Positions 23,578 to 32,492 of a DNA stretch of 64,000 nt are shown here, piece after piece. The number at the start of each line of letters is the position of its first letter. The stretch's first letter is position 1. The notes beneath the pieces were generated by a model. That model had not been told where the DNA came from, made no database searches, and worked only from the letters and a program-made list of their open reading frames with translations. The stretch is taken from positions 166,275 to 230,274 of the forward strand of contig JAMYHX010000014.1 of NCBI GenBank assembly GCA_025529335.1, given 5' to 3'. The position numbers and the translations under genes are program-made. The stretch is from Rhizopus sp. PT2906. Taxonomy: Eukaryota > Mucoromycota > Mucoromycetes > Mucorales > Rhizopodaceae.

Positions 23578-24120
23578 ATGCTTTTCATTTTGATGACGGT
23601 AAAGTTGGAGCCTGAATCGATGTGCAGTGAAGCGACGTTTTTTCTCAATCTTCAAACAGCTGTCTTTCATTCAATTCGTGGTGAAGAGTGCCACTGTGTG
23701 TACTTTGTGGAACTACTGCAGCAAGACACTAGAGAGAGTAGGTTGGGAATGAGTGAAGATCATACAATATTCCTTCAATATATCAACCATGAATCGAAAG
23801 CCTCTGGCTCGACAATTGCTAACTGGGCCAAGAACATATTACAATTGTCTGGTGTAGATACAACAAAATTCAAAGCTTACTCAACACGTTCTGCGGTCAG
23901 TACCAAAGCCTTTTTGAGAAGGAATTGATATAATAAAGTTGAAACATCATACAAACTGGAATCAGAGGTCAGATACGTTTGAAAGATATTATTTTAAGCC
24001 GAGAGAACAGCATTTAGAAGGTATCAGAACCGCCAAAGCGATATTCCAACAAACCACACCATCAGTTCTTACGGAAAAGTGCCACATCCAAACTCGAATC
24101 GGAATCAATCATGATTGAGA
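23578..24120 (+). pseudogene. Frameshifted DIRS/Ngaro-type tyrosine recombinase remnant
   Basis: The open frame 23578-23928 ends in ANWAKNILQLSGVDTTKFKA followed by YSTRSAVSTKA, which matches the HxxR box region of DIRS-like tyrosine recombinases (usual form HSTRxAxTS) with the His replaced by Tyr. The frame then shifts by one base near 23917 and continues as HHTNWNQRSDTFERYYFKP, the box that carries the nucleophilic tyrosine. The upstream Arg box is not readable. The frameshift and the lost His make it inactive. It lies between two 54-bp repeats, fitting a YR retroelement. No reverse transcriptase was recognised, so a Crypton-like origin is possible. Confidence 0.7.
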
Positions 24121-24350
24121 TAAGTATGCCTCTCAATTGTAAAGTTGACGTAGAGGAGACTGAGGATGTGGTAAGGCCCCACCCATGGTATAGAAAGTTC
24201 TTTTAAAACACCCACCCATAAAAAAAAAAGATCAATGTGTTTGCAATGTGGATATACAGAGTTGGAAGTTTTATTATTATATGACTGAAAATAAAGCATG
24301 GTTTGGAAAGCCCTATTACCACATCCTTTGTCTCGTCGACATCAACTTTA

Positions 24351-24588
24351 GAATTGAGTCAACCGGAACCGACATAGGAGCGGGCGATCAATGAAGATGA
24401 TGAAAAATGAAAAGAAATAAAAAGGGAAAAACATTATATGGCTTTTGATTGTTTCCCAAAGGCGCGGCTCAAAGGAGGTAGTGCCACATCTTTCGTCAGC
24501 TTTATTCCTAAATGCGGTTTTTTCTCATCCATTTTCATTGGATTTTTCAAAATTGACAGGTATTCGTAATTCTCCGTCTTTAAAAGGA
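24351..24588 (+). repeat. 54-bp repeat, copy split by a 180-bp insertion
   Basis: Bases 24351-24374 match 22026-22049 and 24559-24588 match 22050-22079 with one C/T difference. Between them lie 180 bp (24375-24554) followed by a second GACA (24555-24558). The uninterrupted copy has GACA once at the same point. Confidence 0.8.
24375..24554. mobile_element. 180-bp insertion flanked by GACA duplications
   Basis: The other repeat copy provides the empty site, so the insert borders are defined to the base. It starts TAGGAGCGGGCG and ends TTTTTCAAAATT, has no obvious inverted ends and no ORF. It could be a short non-autonomous element with a 4-bp target duplication, or the internal spacer of split direct repeats of a YR element. 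Confidence 0.55.
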
Positions 24589-25013
24589 AACCAAAATTTT
24601 ATTTGACTCAAAAGTTTAAATTCGTTTCGGAGTTTCGATTTGGATCATCGTTTTTCAACAATAAAGAAGTCATTAATAATCAAGTTCTACAGTCTTCTAT
24701 TTGATCATCAGCAGATCGTCTAAATCGGCAAGATATATCGAGTATGAAACTATATCCGCGCGCGTACTTTGCTGCATAAAAAATAAAGTATTTCTCTTTT
24801 TTTTTCTTTGTCCTTTCGTCAGATCGACCCCATTGATCCGATGAGTCAAAACTATTTACAGAACATATTTCAATGTCCGAACTTACAATGCATAACATGT
24901 AGGTTGCCATGGTAATCAAGTCACACAAAGTGCCGGTTTTTCCGAACAAAGGCTGACAAATCGCCCCCTTAATTTTACATGGTTGCCATATTTAGATAAC
25001 TATGAAAAAAAGG

Positions 25014-25020
25014 TATAAAT
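25014..25020 (+). promoter_or_regulatory. TATA-box-like element of the C2H2 gene
   Basis: TATAAAT lies about 63 bp upstream of the ATG at 25083, followed by long T runs. Position and sequence suit a core promoter. Confidence 0.4.
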
Positions 25021-25082
25021 ACCCAATTGGTTTTTTTTTTTAAGATTTTTTTTTTTTAATTTTGTTTTTATACTTATTTATT

Positions 25083-25988
25083 ATGATGTACTCTGAATAT
25101 TCTTCAAACATGCCTACCTTAGGCGCTTCACCCTCTGTATCTACTCCATATTTGGATGCAGCTATCGATACACCTTATACACCACCCTTTTTTGATATCA
25201 CTTCAGACGAATTTTCTCCTTATCTTGCATTTACTTCATTCAACAATACACCTGTTCTCAAGCAAGATCTGTGCGTCGCTGGTTATTTAAATAATAATCA
25301 AGACTCTGTTGCTGAATTCAATGGTGATCCAACTGAATTACTAATTGATAAATCAAAGACACCTCAAATGCCAGCTTCCAATAGTCTATTTGCTCCTGTT
25401 CAAAAAGAAGAAAACGAAGGGCTATTTCCTCCTTTGGGTAGTTCCCAACAGACAGTTGATACCGATATTAAGCCTGGAATGGATCAAGACCTCAAAGACC
25501 TCCTCGACTTGGGTTCTCCACTGAGTGATCAGATGGATGAAGGGTCAGATGAACTGATCAAAGAAGAAGAGAAAGAACCGGAAAGAGAGCAATGTGAAGA
25601 AGAAGCAAATGCAAAGCGTGGTAGGAAGAGAAGGCTGACAGAAGAAGACGAGCCCAAGAAAAAGAGGACGTATACCAAGAAATCGAATTCTGCCAAGACT
25701 GCCGAACCCAAGTTGTACCAATGTCCTATTTGCGATCATGTCTCTAAGCGTCGTTATAACCTCAGCACTCATATCAAGACACATGATAAGAACCGTCTCA
25801 AGGAATTTGAGTGCCCTCAATGCTCAAAGCGATTTGATAGACGTCATGACCGTGATCGTCATCTTGCTACTGTACATCGTGGTGAACGATCATTCGTATG
25901 CAAGGACTGCTCAATTCATTTCAGTAGACGTGACGCACTGAATCGCCACTTGGCACAGCGGCATGAAGATGACAATGCATTCGATTAA
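25083..25988 (+). CDS. C2H2 zinc-finger transcription factor
   Basis: This is an intronless gene of about 301 residues. The first ATG is at 25083 (a second follows at once); the frame extends upstream without an ATG. The N-terminal 130 residues are rich in Ser, Pro, Thr and aromatic residues, like an activation domain. A central acidic stretch is followed by a basic segment (AKRGRKRR, EPKKKRTYTKK) that is probably a nuclear localisation signal. Three C2H2 fingers fill the C-terminus: CPICDHVSKRRYNLSTHIKTH, CPQCSKRFDRRHDRDRHLATVH and CKDCSIHFSRRDALNRHLAQRH. Sequence-specific DNA binding is expected; the target is not predictable. It stands in the AT-rich edge of the mobile-element island, and its 3' end converges on the p47 gene. 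Confidence 0.88.
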   Translation: MMYSEYSSNMPTLGASPSVSTPYLDAAIDTPYTPPFFDITSDEFSPYLAFTSFNNTPVLKQDLCVAGYLNNNQDSVAEFNGDPTELLIDKSKTPQMPASNSLFAPVQKEENEGLFPPLGSSQQTVDTDIKPGMDQDLKDLLDLGSPLSDQMDEGSDELIKEEEKEPEREQCEEEANAKRGRKRRLTEEDEPKKKRTYTKKSNSAKTAEPKLYQCPICDHVSKRRYNLSTHIKTHDKNRLKEFECPQCSKRFDRRHDRDRHLATVHRGERSFVCKDCSIHFSRRDALNRHLAQRHEDDNAFD

Positions 25989-26200
25989 AAAGTGTTTTGA
26001 ATAGAATTAATGGCCACCCTCTCTCTCTCCTTCCCTTATTGTTTGCAACACTATTACAATTTAGACAAACCTGCCGGAACTGGACTCTTGAAGAAAAACA
26101 TCACTATGGTTCTTATCCTTCCCTTTTCTGATTTATGTACATCTATATGGGCTACAGACAAACAGCTCTCTTTTTGTTATTTATTTATATATGATTTTTT

Positions 26201-27764
26201 TTATTGATAACGTTGAACGATAACACTATTTAATAAACCTGCTTCTTTAATTGTTTGATTATTGTCGTCTAATTGCTTTACTGGAAAAGTAGTTTGAAGA
26301 ATGTATGGCCTATTGCTACTGCCTGCATTGTTTCTATACATAGAACATAGTTGAGCTTATCTGCCTTTTATATAACTACTTGTAACTTACGCTTCAATGT
26401 ATTGACGAATATCTCCAATTGTATGTGTGTGATTTAACTTGGCCACCATTCTAATATTGATTGTTATTATTTAATTTATTTAATTATAGCTGACTTACCT
26501 TGATCCATCACCTAAACGAACCTGGATGGATGTCACAGGTTGACTTTCATCTACTGTTGGAGCAGCGGCACCCCCTGTGGATGGGAAAGCGCCAGGTGCC
26601 GCAGTAGGAGGTGCGACATAAGTAGCTGGGCTTCCTAACCTGTGACCAACGCCTTCAAAAGGCTTGGGTGGAGCCTTGGGAGGAGGTGTATAGTCCTCAT
26701 CTTGACGTTTGATCACACGTACTTCAACTGGTTGTCCATGACGTACGTTCAATAAAGAAAGTGGTGCGCGTCTTTAAAAAAAAAACATGAGAATGACATA
26801 CACACACATTTTTTTTTGTTTTACCCGCTGTTGATGGCTGCAAGCATCTGCTGGTTAGCAGGGTCAGCATATTCGTATAAAGGTCCATCATCTACACTAA
26901 ATCCGTTACGCCAGAATGTTAAATGACGAGTGACCTATCATAAAATATCAATACGCATGTTCTCTAAGCTTTTTCTTCTTCTTCTTTTTTACTTGTTCTG
27001 GTTCATCTTGTTGTTCAACAGGAGCAGAAGATGCTACGGTTGAAGGTTCATCTTCGCTACCCAATCGATATCCAGTTCCTGTATAAGCATTGGGCTTCTT
27101 TTTTGTCTTTGCACGTTCATCATGAGCATGTTCTCCTCTGTAATTATATAAGTTCTTCTTTTCTTCATTCTTATCCTTAAAAACTTACTCAACTGCCTTT
27201 TTCAAAATTTCATCCACCAGGCTATTTCCTGCTCCAGATCGTTTGTTAGGTCCTTGAACAACCATGCCACTGCCACATACACAAAAAAAAAGAGAGGTTA
27301 ACAAAATACAAACAATATATATATATATATTTCAATTACGATTTCTCTCCACCAGCATATAAATTCTCATGCTCGTCATCGTCGCTGTTGTCCTCATCCT
27401 CTGCTTCATTACTCAAGTCTCTGAACGTGCGAATTCTAGAACTATATAAAGATTAACAATCAAGCTAGACTTTCTCTCTCTCTCTCTTTAGCTTACGAAG
27501 ATCCACTGGCAGGCCTTTTATTTTGAACCGTACTCGAAACGGGTGGTTCGGCTTGTTGCTGTTGCTGATTATTATTGCTGTTACTTTCAAAGTATTGAGA
27601 TATGGCAACCTTTTTGAAATGATTATTATACACGTGTAATGTCAAAAAAAAAAGAAACTTGCCTGTAAATCCCAATTGCTCATTTCAAGAAAGAACTGTG
27701 CTTGAGCTTCGTCAGCTTGTGTCATGGTAATAAATTGAGAGATCAATTCGTTTTGATTGTTCAT
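26201..27764 (-). CDS. UBA-SEP-UBX adaptor of Cdc48/p97 (p47/Shp1 family)
   Basis: Cofactor that links the AAA ATPase Cdc48/p97 to ubiquitinated substrates in membrane fusion, ER turnover and phosphatase-1 regulation. The start at 27764 gives a UBA domain (MNNQNELISQFITMTQADEA, then NWDLQ-VAISQYFE across intron 1). A disordered, partly glutamine-rich linker over several small exons follows. The SEP domain has FWRNGFSVDDGPL, a PANQQMLAAINSG segment and LLNVRHGQPVEVRV. A Pro-rich linker leads to the UBX domain (SIQVRLGDGSRMVAKLNHTH to SVIVQRYQ), ending at 26201. Intron 1 appears to use a GC donor (CAG|GCAAGT). Exon borders between 26800 and 27560 were read approximately. Family identity is firm from domain order. 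Confidence 0.9.
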
Positions 27765-28825
27765 TTTTGAAGAATATATAAAAATAAACAAAAAAGAACG
27801 AAAATTATCCAACGACACGTAATGTCCAGGTAAGTCGGAGTAGAAAATGTTATTATGCTAAATCGTCCAGCAATGCCTGCAAAACGTTCTACATATCAAT
27901 TTGAACTATTGTGAGTAATAATGCGTTGAAGAAAGTATGTATTATCTTTATTAATACTAGTCAAAAAGGTATGAATAAATGCATTGAGTTTATTATATAC
28001 ATCTGGTTTCAGCGAGTGTGTGTGTGTGTGTGTGTATGTAAGAAATGTTATTGCATATCTCCCTATCCCCTCTTTTTTATGCTATATTTACAATGACGTA
28101 CTATATGTAATGAAATGATAAACATATTATATAAAAAGAAGTATCGTGTATTTAATAAGCAAGAGAGATTGTATTTGTTTTATAAAGCGTTTCTTGATAT
28201 TTTATCAAAAGAAGAACAGAGTATGCTTCGTGTAACATGATTCTCAATTGTTACATCAACTCCAAATCCGTGCTTTTCCTACAGAGTAACCAGCCACACC
28301 TTGGAACCCGAAGAAGTCTTGCTTTTAATAAACCATTTTCATCATATTTTAGTGAACAATAAGTTATAAAGAAAAAGACAACATATTTTTTATTTTTTTT
28401 TCCCCTTTTTATTTCATATTGCAAATGATTGCATTATAAAAAAAAAAGAGGAGGAAACACAAAAAGATATAAAGAGGTATCAGTAAACAAAGAGTAAATG
28501 GCATCATATGGTTGCTAAGTTATAAAATGTATGACTATTATACGCCTACAGATAAGAAATATATGCATATGAATTTCATTTAATAGAATGTAACCTAAAA
28601 GAGTTGTTTACACTGTAAACAATGAGAACCCTTTTTCCTATATGCATCATTAACTGATTGTGAACACATGTGACTTGAATAATGTGATGTAAAAAAGTAC
28701 CCGATACGGAGTTCATTTATGAAATACACATATGTATAAAAGAGAAACTGCATTGTTCTTTTCTTTTCTTTTTTTTCTTTTATTTGTTTTGAACGCCCCC
28801 TTATTTTTTTTTTTTTTAAAAAAAA
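27765..28825. other. Intergenic region between divergent genes
   Basis: No gene is recognised. It holds a GT microsatellite at about 28015-28034, A/T-rich tracts, and T-rich DNA before the next start codon. Confidence 0.5.
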
Positions 28826-30305
28826 ATGATGCCCCCAAGGATCGATCTGAAGAAATCGAAGACACTTCAAGTACCAGCAGGACCACCTTCACCTAGTCTA
28901 TCGACCGCATCGTTCATGTCATCTATCTCATGGATGGCAGAAAAGACATCAAGTGAACTAATACCGATGTTAAAGAATGCATACAGTGCTCTTAAAGATA
29001 AAGAAAAAGGTACTTTTTAAAATAATATATGTGAAAATCAATATATAACATGTGATTGTCATGTAAAAATTAGATTTAGTCTTAGCAGCTGAATTAGGAA
29101 AATCACTACTAGAGCATAACCTTAGACTGAAATCTAGCTATGATTCATTATTACAACAGACACACACACCACCCATTACACCTTCTAATTCGATAACGAT
29201 ACCAGAAGAAGAAGAAGAACAAGAGTTTAGATTTGTGCCATCGAGAACAACAAGAGAAGCAATGATTGAAGTATTAGAAAAGAAGAATGTAGAATTAAGT
29301 AAAAAATTGGAATTAGCCGTGATAGAACAAGAGAACTTGATGAAGGATAATTCAAAGAATACGATTAAACTAGAAAAGGAGATCAACTATCTAAAGAGTA
29401 ACCTCGAGATTGCTACCAATAAGATACAAGAACTAGAAGAAATGAATAAAAGACAAAGGAAACAGGAGATTGTTAAAAAGGACGAAGAAGAGGCTAAACT
29501 GATAGAAGAGCTTTACAACGAGATTGACAAGATGGAGAAGGAAAAAGAAATGCTTGTTCAATCTAAATTAGAATTAGAACAAAAGCTAAGCTTGACTTTA
29601 AAAGATTTAAATGAATTGAAGAAACAGTTTGAACAATTTGAATTCACTCAACAAGACTTTAATGAACTACAATTGGCTTATGAACGACAATTTAATCATA
29701 TTGAAGAATTAAAGTCATCTCTAGAAGAACATAGATCAATTATACAAAAACTAAAAGAAAATGGAGTAGATACCTCTTCTGTCATATTCAACCACACTTT
29801 AAAATCAGAAATACAGCAAAAAGAAGATGTTCGCCAACAGGCACCTCATCTAGTAGAAATGGCATTTGATGCTATCTCCAATGCCCCTTCCTTAATGAGC
29901 TTAGAATCTGTTCTATCAAAAGCAACTGGTATGGATCAACAATTAATCGATGACGCTATTCAGTTTATCAATCAAATTGAAGCCGAACATTATCAGGAAA
30001 AGAGCTTGGAATTGTATAAACAAGGCGATTATAATGACTTGGATACAGATGAAAATTTTGGTATATTTCATGACCAACACCTCTATCCTGAATCTGACCT
30101 TTATCCTTCTCTTCGTCATGAATCCAATCATCAACAATTACAACTCGTTATCCATGAACCTACAACTCTTGTGGGTAAGCTTAAACAACATGTAAGAAAT
30201 TTATTCCATCTTGTCTGGAAATGGTGTCGATTTTCAATGATCCTTACTGCTGCCTTAATTATCAATGCTTCAAAGGGTCCTGACTCTTTATTGATTGCTT
30301 ATTAA
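28826..30305 (+). CDS. Coiled-coil protein with CC1-box-like motif and C-terminal hydrophobic tail, candidate dynein adaptor
   Basis: Exons 28826-29009 and 29074-30305 give 471 residues. Across the junction the protein reads KEKDLVLAAELGKSLLEHN, closely matching the CC1 box (AAxxG followed by LL) with which BICD, HAP1/TRAK and Spindly-type adaptors bind the dynein light intermediate chain. A long coiled coil follows (from MIEVLEKKNVELSKKLE to about residue 260). It contains LYNEI, which loosely resembles the Spindly motif that contacts dynactin's pointed end. The C-terminal 40 residues (FHLVWKWCRFSMILTAALII) form one hydrophobic helix with basic residues before it, like a tail anchor. I infer an organelle-anchored adaptor for minus-end transport. 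I do not recognise a named fungal family; a plain membrane-tether role is the alternative. Confidence 0.7.
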
Positions 30306-30529
30306 AGTTATATTTATGCACATTTATATACATATATAAAACTATATATGGTACATACACACACACACATATATATATATATATACACCCCATAATACAC
30401 ACACATATATAGTTTTACCATTGTTTCGAAATAAAACGAGGATAAATAAAAATGTAGACCAAAGAGTTCAAACAGACATTATTATTTTTTGTTACCAAGA
30501 ATTTACAAAGGATGTGGCTGTAGAACCCT

Positions 30530-31267
30530 TTATTTCTTGGCAGCCGATGCCAGCTTTTTCAAATCGCTACCTACAACTTCACTCTTACCGCTACTATAAA
30601 AATTCATCAAGCACTCCAGCTTCCATTTTTTCCAAACCCCTTCATTCGGGAACCCCATCTTTTCCCATTCTTCTTCTTGTTCCATATTCTCATCTTCTTG
30701 TTCTTCTTGTTCAATTTGATCTTCATATCTTAGTAAGAAATTAGAACGATGATCATTTGACAATTCAGCAACAAACTGAGCTGCATCAGCAGCTAATCGA
30801 TCATGACGATCCCTAAGCGCGGTCCACTGATCAAGTTGGTCCTTGATCAACTGCTCATCATCCATCCGTGTGTTATGATTTGCCTGAGGATCGACTAGTT
30901 CTCGTGCGATCGCAGCCTGTGTCTCAGCTTCGAGTTTCTCTATATCTGGAATCAATTTGGTCCGAAGGAGAACGCTCAAAATGTTTGTCTCTTGTTCGGT
31001 TGTTGTGGGTATATAAGGGTGAATCATCAACTTGGGTAAGGTTGCTGTACTCGCCTTATCCGTATAATGATAGAAATCTTCAGAGAGTGAGGCAAATTTG
31101 GCAGTGAGCATGTTGAATTTGTTGAGCAGATCGGGCCATGTAAACGGATACTTGGGTTCCTTTAAATAAGTAATGTGTGTTGCAAACGTTTCTTGTAGTG
31201 ACCATAACTTGTTTCGTAATGTTTCTAATTCTTGGTATGTGTTGGGATCAAGTTGAACTGCTTGCAT
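30530..31267 (-). CDS. MED8: Mediator complex subunit 8
   Basis: Mediator head-module subunit that joins TBP contacts to RNA polymerase II regulation. The gene is a single exon of 245 residues. The N-terminal helical hairpin (LETLRNKLWSLQETFATHI) is followed by a segment matching the family core: WPDLLNKFNMLTAKFASLSE, then LPKLMIHPYIPTTTEQE and LLRTKLIPDIEKLE. The C-terminus is acidic (EEQEDENMEQEEEWEKMGFP) and ends in a short lysine-rich tail. Its ATG is only 32 bp from the stop of the Nudix gene on the same strand, so the two are tightly packed. The assignment is from sequence memory of the family and is fairly secure. Confidence 0.85.
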   Translation of the reverse strand: MQAVQLDPNTYQELETLRNKLWSLQETFATHITYLKEPKYPFTWPDLLNKFNMLTAKFASLSEDFYHYTDKASTATLPKLMIHPYIPTTTEQETNILSVLLRTKLIPDIEKLEAETQAAIARELVDPQANHNTRMDDEQLIKDQLDQWTALRDRHDRLAADAAQFVAELSNDHRSNFLLRYEDQIEQEEQEDENMEQEEEWEKMGFPNEGVWKKWKLECLMNFYSSGKSEVVGSDLKKLASAAKK

Positions 31268-31299
31268 TAATAGAATAATAAAAAGAAAAAAAAATGTGT

Positions 31300-32130
31300 T
31301 TATTTAAATTCTTTAGCATAAACTAACCCAGACGCAAGTGAATACACTCGACTGTCAATGACCAATAAGCCATCATGTTGCTTTTCTAAATCTATAAAAA
31401 GAAATTAAAATGAAATCAAATCTTTATTAATCTGATTTACCTTCCAATCGTTCCAAGAGTCCGTGTAATGGTAAACTGATTGTCTGCAAACTCCATTCAT
31501 CTACCTCAGGTTCAGGTGCTGCACAACATACCATGGTTGGATCAATGACTGTTTTGACAACATAACAACAAGAATCAGTCAATCCAGGTTCATAGGCTAA
31601 TGGTAGTTTTATCAATCTCATTTGTTCCTTGGGGACTACATATCCTGTTTCTTCTTTGAGTTCTCTCTGTGCAGATATCAATGGATCATCATCATTTGCA
31701 TCAATAAGCCCTATTTTCAAAAAGGTTGGTATCCTTCCTTGACTTTTTTTTTTTTTTTACCAGACGGAAACTCGAGACAATAACGCTTAATCGCAGGTCT
31801 ATTCTCCTCCTCTCAGTTTAGAGTTGACACCCCTCCTAAAGCTTAAATTCGTTACCTGTACTGAATAACCAAGAGTAACTCAGGCTCAGGTGTTAAAATA
31901 ATAGCGTGAATGTCGACGGCTGGTTGGTAGATATAAGTTGTAATGGTCATAATCATAAACATCATTTTACCATCCACTTTATTCGAATGAGATTTTCTTC
32001 TTATACACCTTTCCCAATTTCGCTTCGTTCCTTGTTTATCTATAAACTCTATACGTTCAAGTGCCAGCCAGTCACCTTGACCTAACGTTTCACTTGACTT
32101 GCTTGTTTCTATTGGCACTAATGGTTGCAT
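31300..32130 (-). CDS. Nudix hydrolase, ADP-sugar pyrophosphatase type (YSA1/NUDT5-like)
   Basis: Hydrolyses ADP-ribose and similar nucleoside diphosphate sugars. Exons 32130-31856, 31798-31761, 31710-31441 and 31391-31300 give 224 residues, close to the yeast enzyme's length. The start is the ATG at 32130 (MQPLVPIETSKSSETL); an earlier in-frame ATG adds an unlikely leader. The product shows VDIHAIILTPEPELLLVIQY, RPAIKRYCLEFPSG and the Nudix box GLIDANDDDPLISAQRELKE followed by ETGYV. The metal-binding REL.EE core is present. The first part of the box differs from the usual GLIDAGE form: the Glu is replaced by Asp residues and the loop is one residue longer. Activity is likely, because the essential REUXEE is intact. 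Confidence 0.88.
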
Positions 32131-32492
32131 AATAAAGAGAGAGAGAAAAAAAATCTTGTTTGTGGAGCCATGGTTTGCTATTGTAACATCACATTGACAA
32201 TGTGTTGATAGAATACAATGTTGTATCCAGCCAATTGTTGATTTCATTCCATGCTTATTTAAACTTTGATATCCCTTTCTACATGTGTATTTACCCCCCT
32301 CTCTTTCAAAATAAAGAAACAGAGAGAATAAGGAGCTATCTTACTGTTCCTGTTCTGGCTAATTATATGCAGCCTCTATGCAATCGAGATGGAAAGCTTC
32401 TTTTAGTGTTTGTCCTCCTTTTTATATATTCATGTTTGTTCATTTTCCCTTTTTTTTTTCCTTCTCTTTTTCTTTTTTTGAAACACCCATCA

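Noticed and set aside
31836..31858. CCTAAAGCTTAAATTCG resembles sequence near 22181 and 24617 in the mobile-element island
   Set aside because: The match is short and AT-rich and lies in an intron of the Nudix gene; it is likely to be chance.
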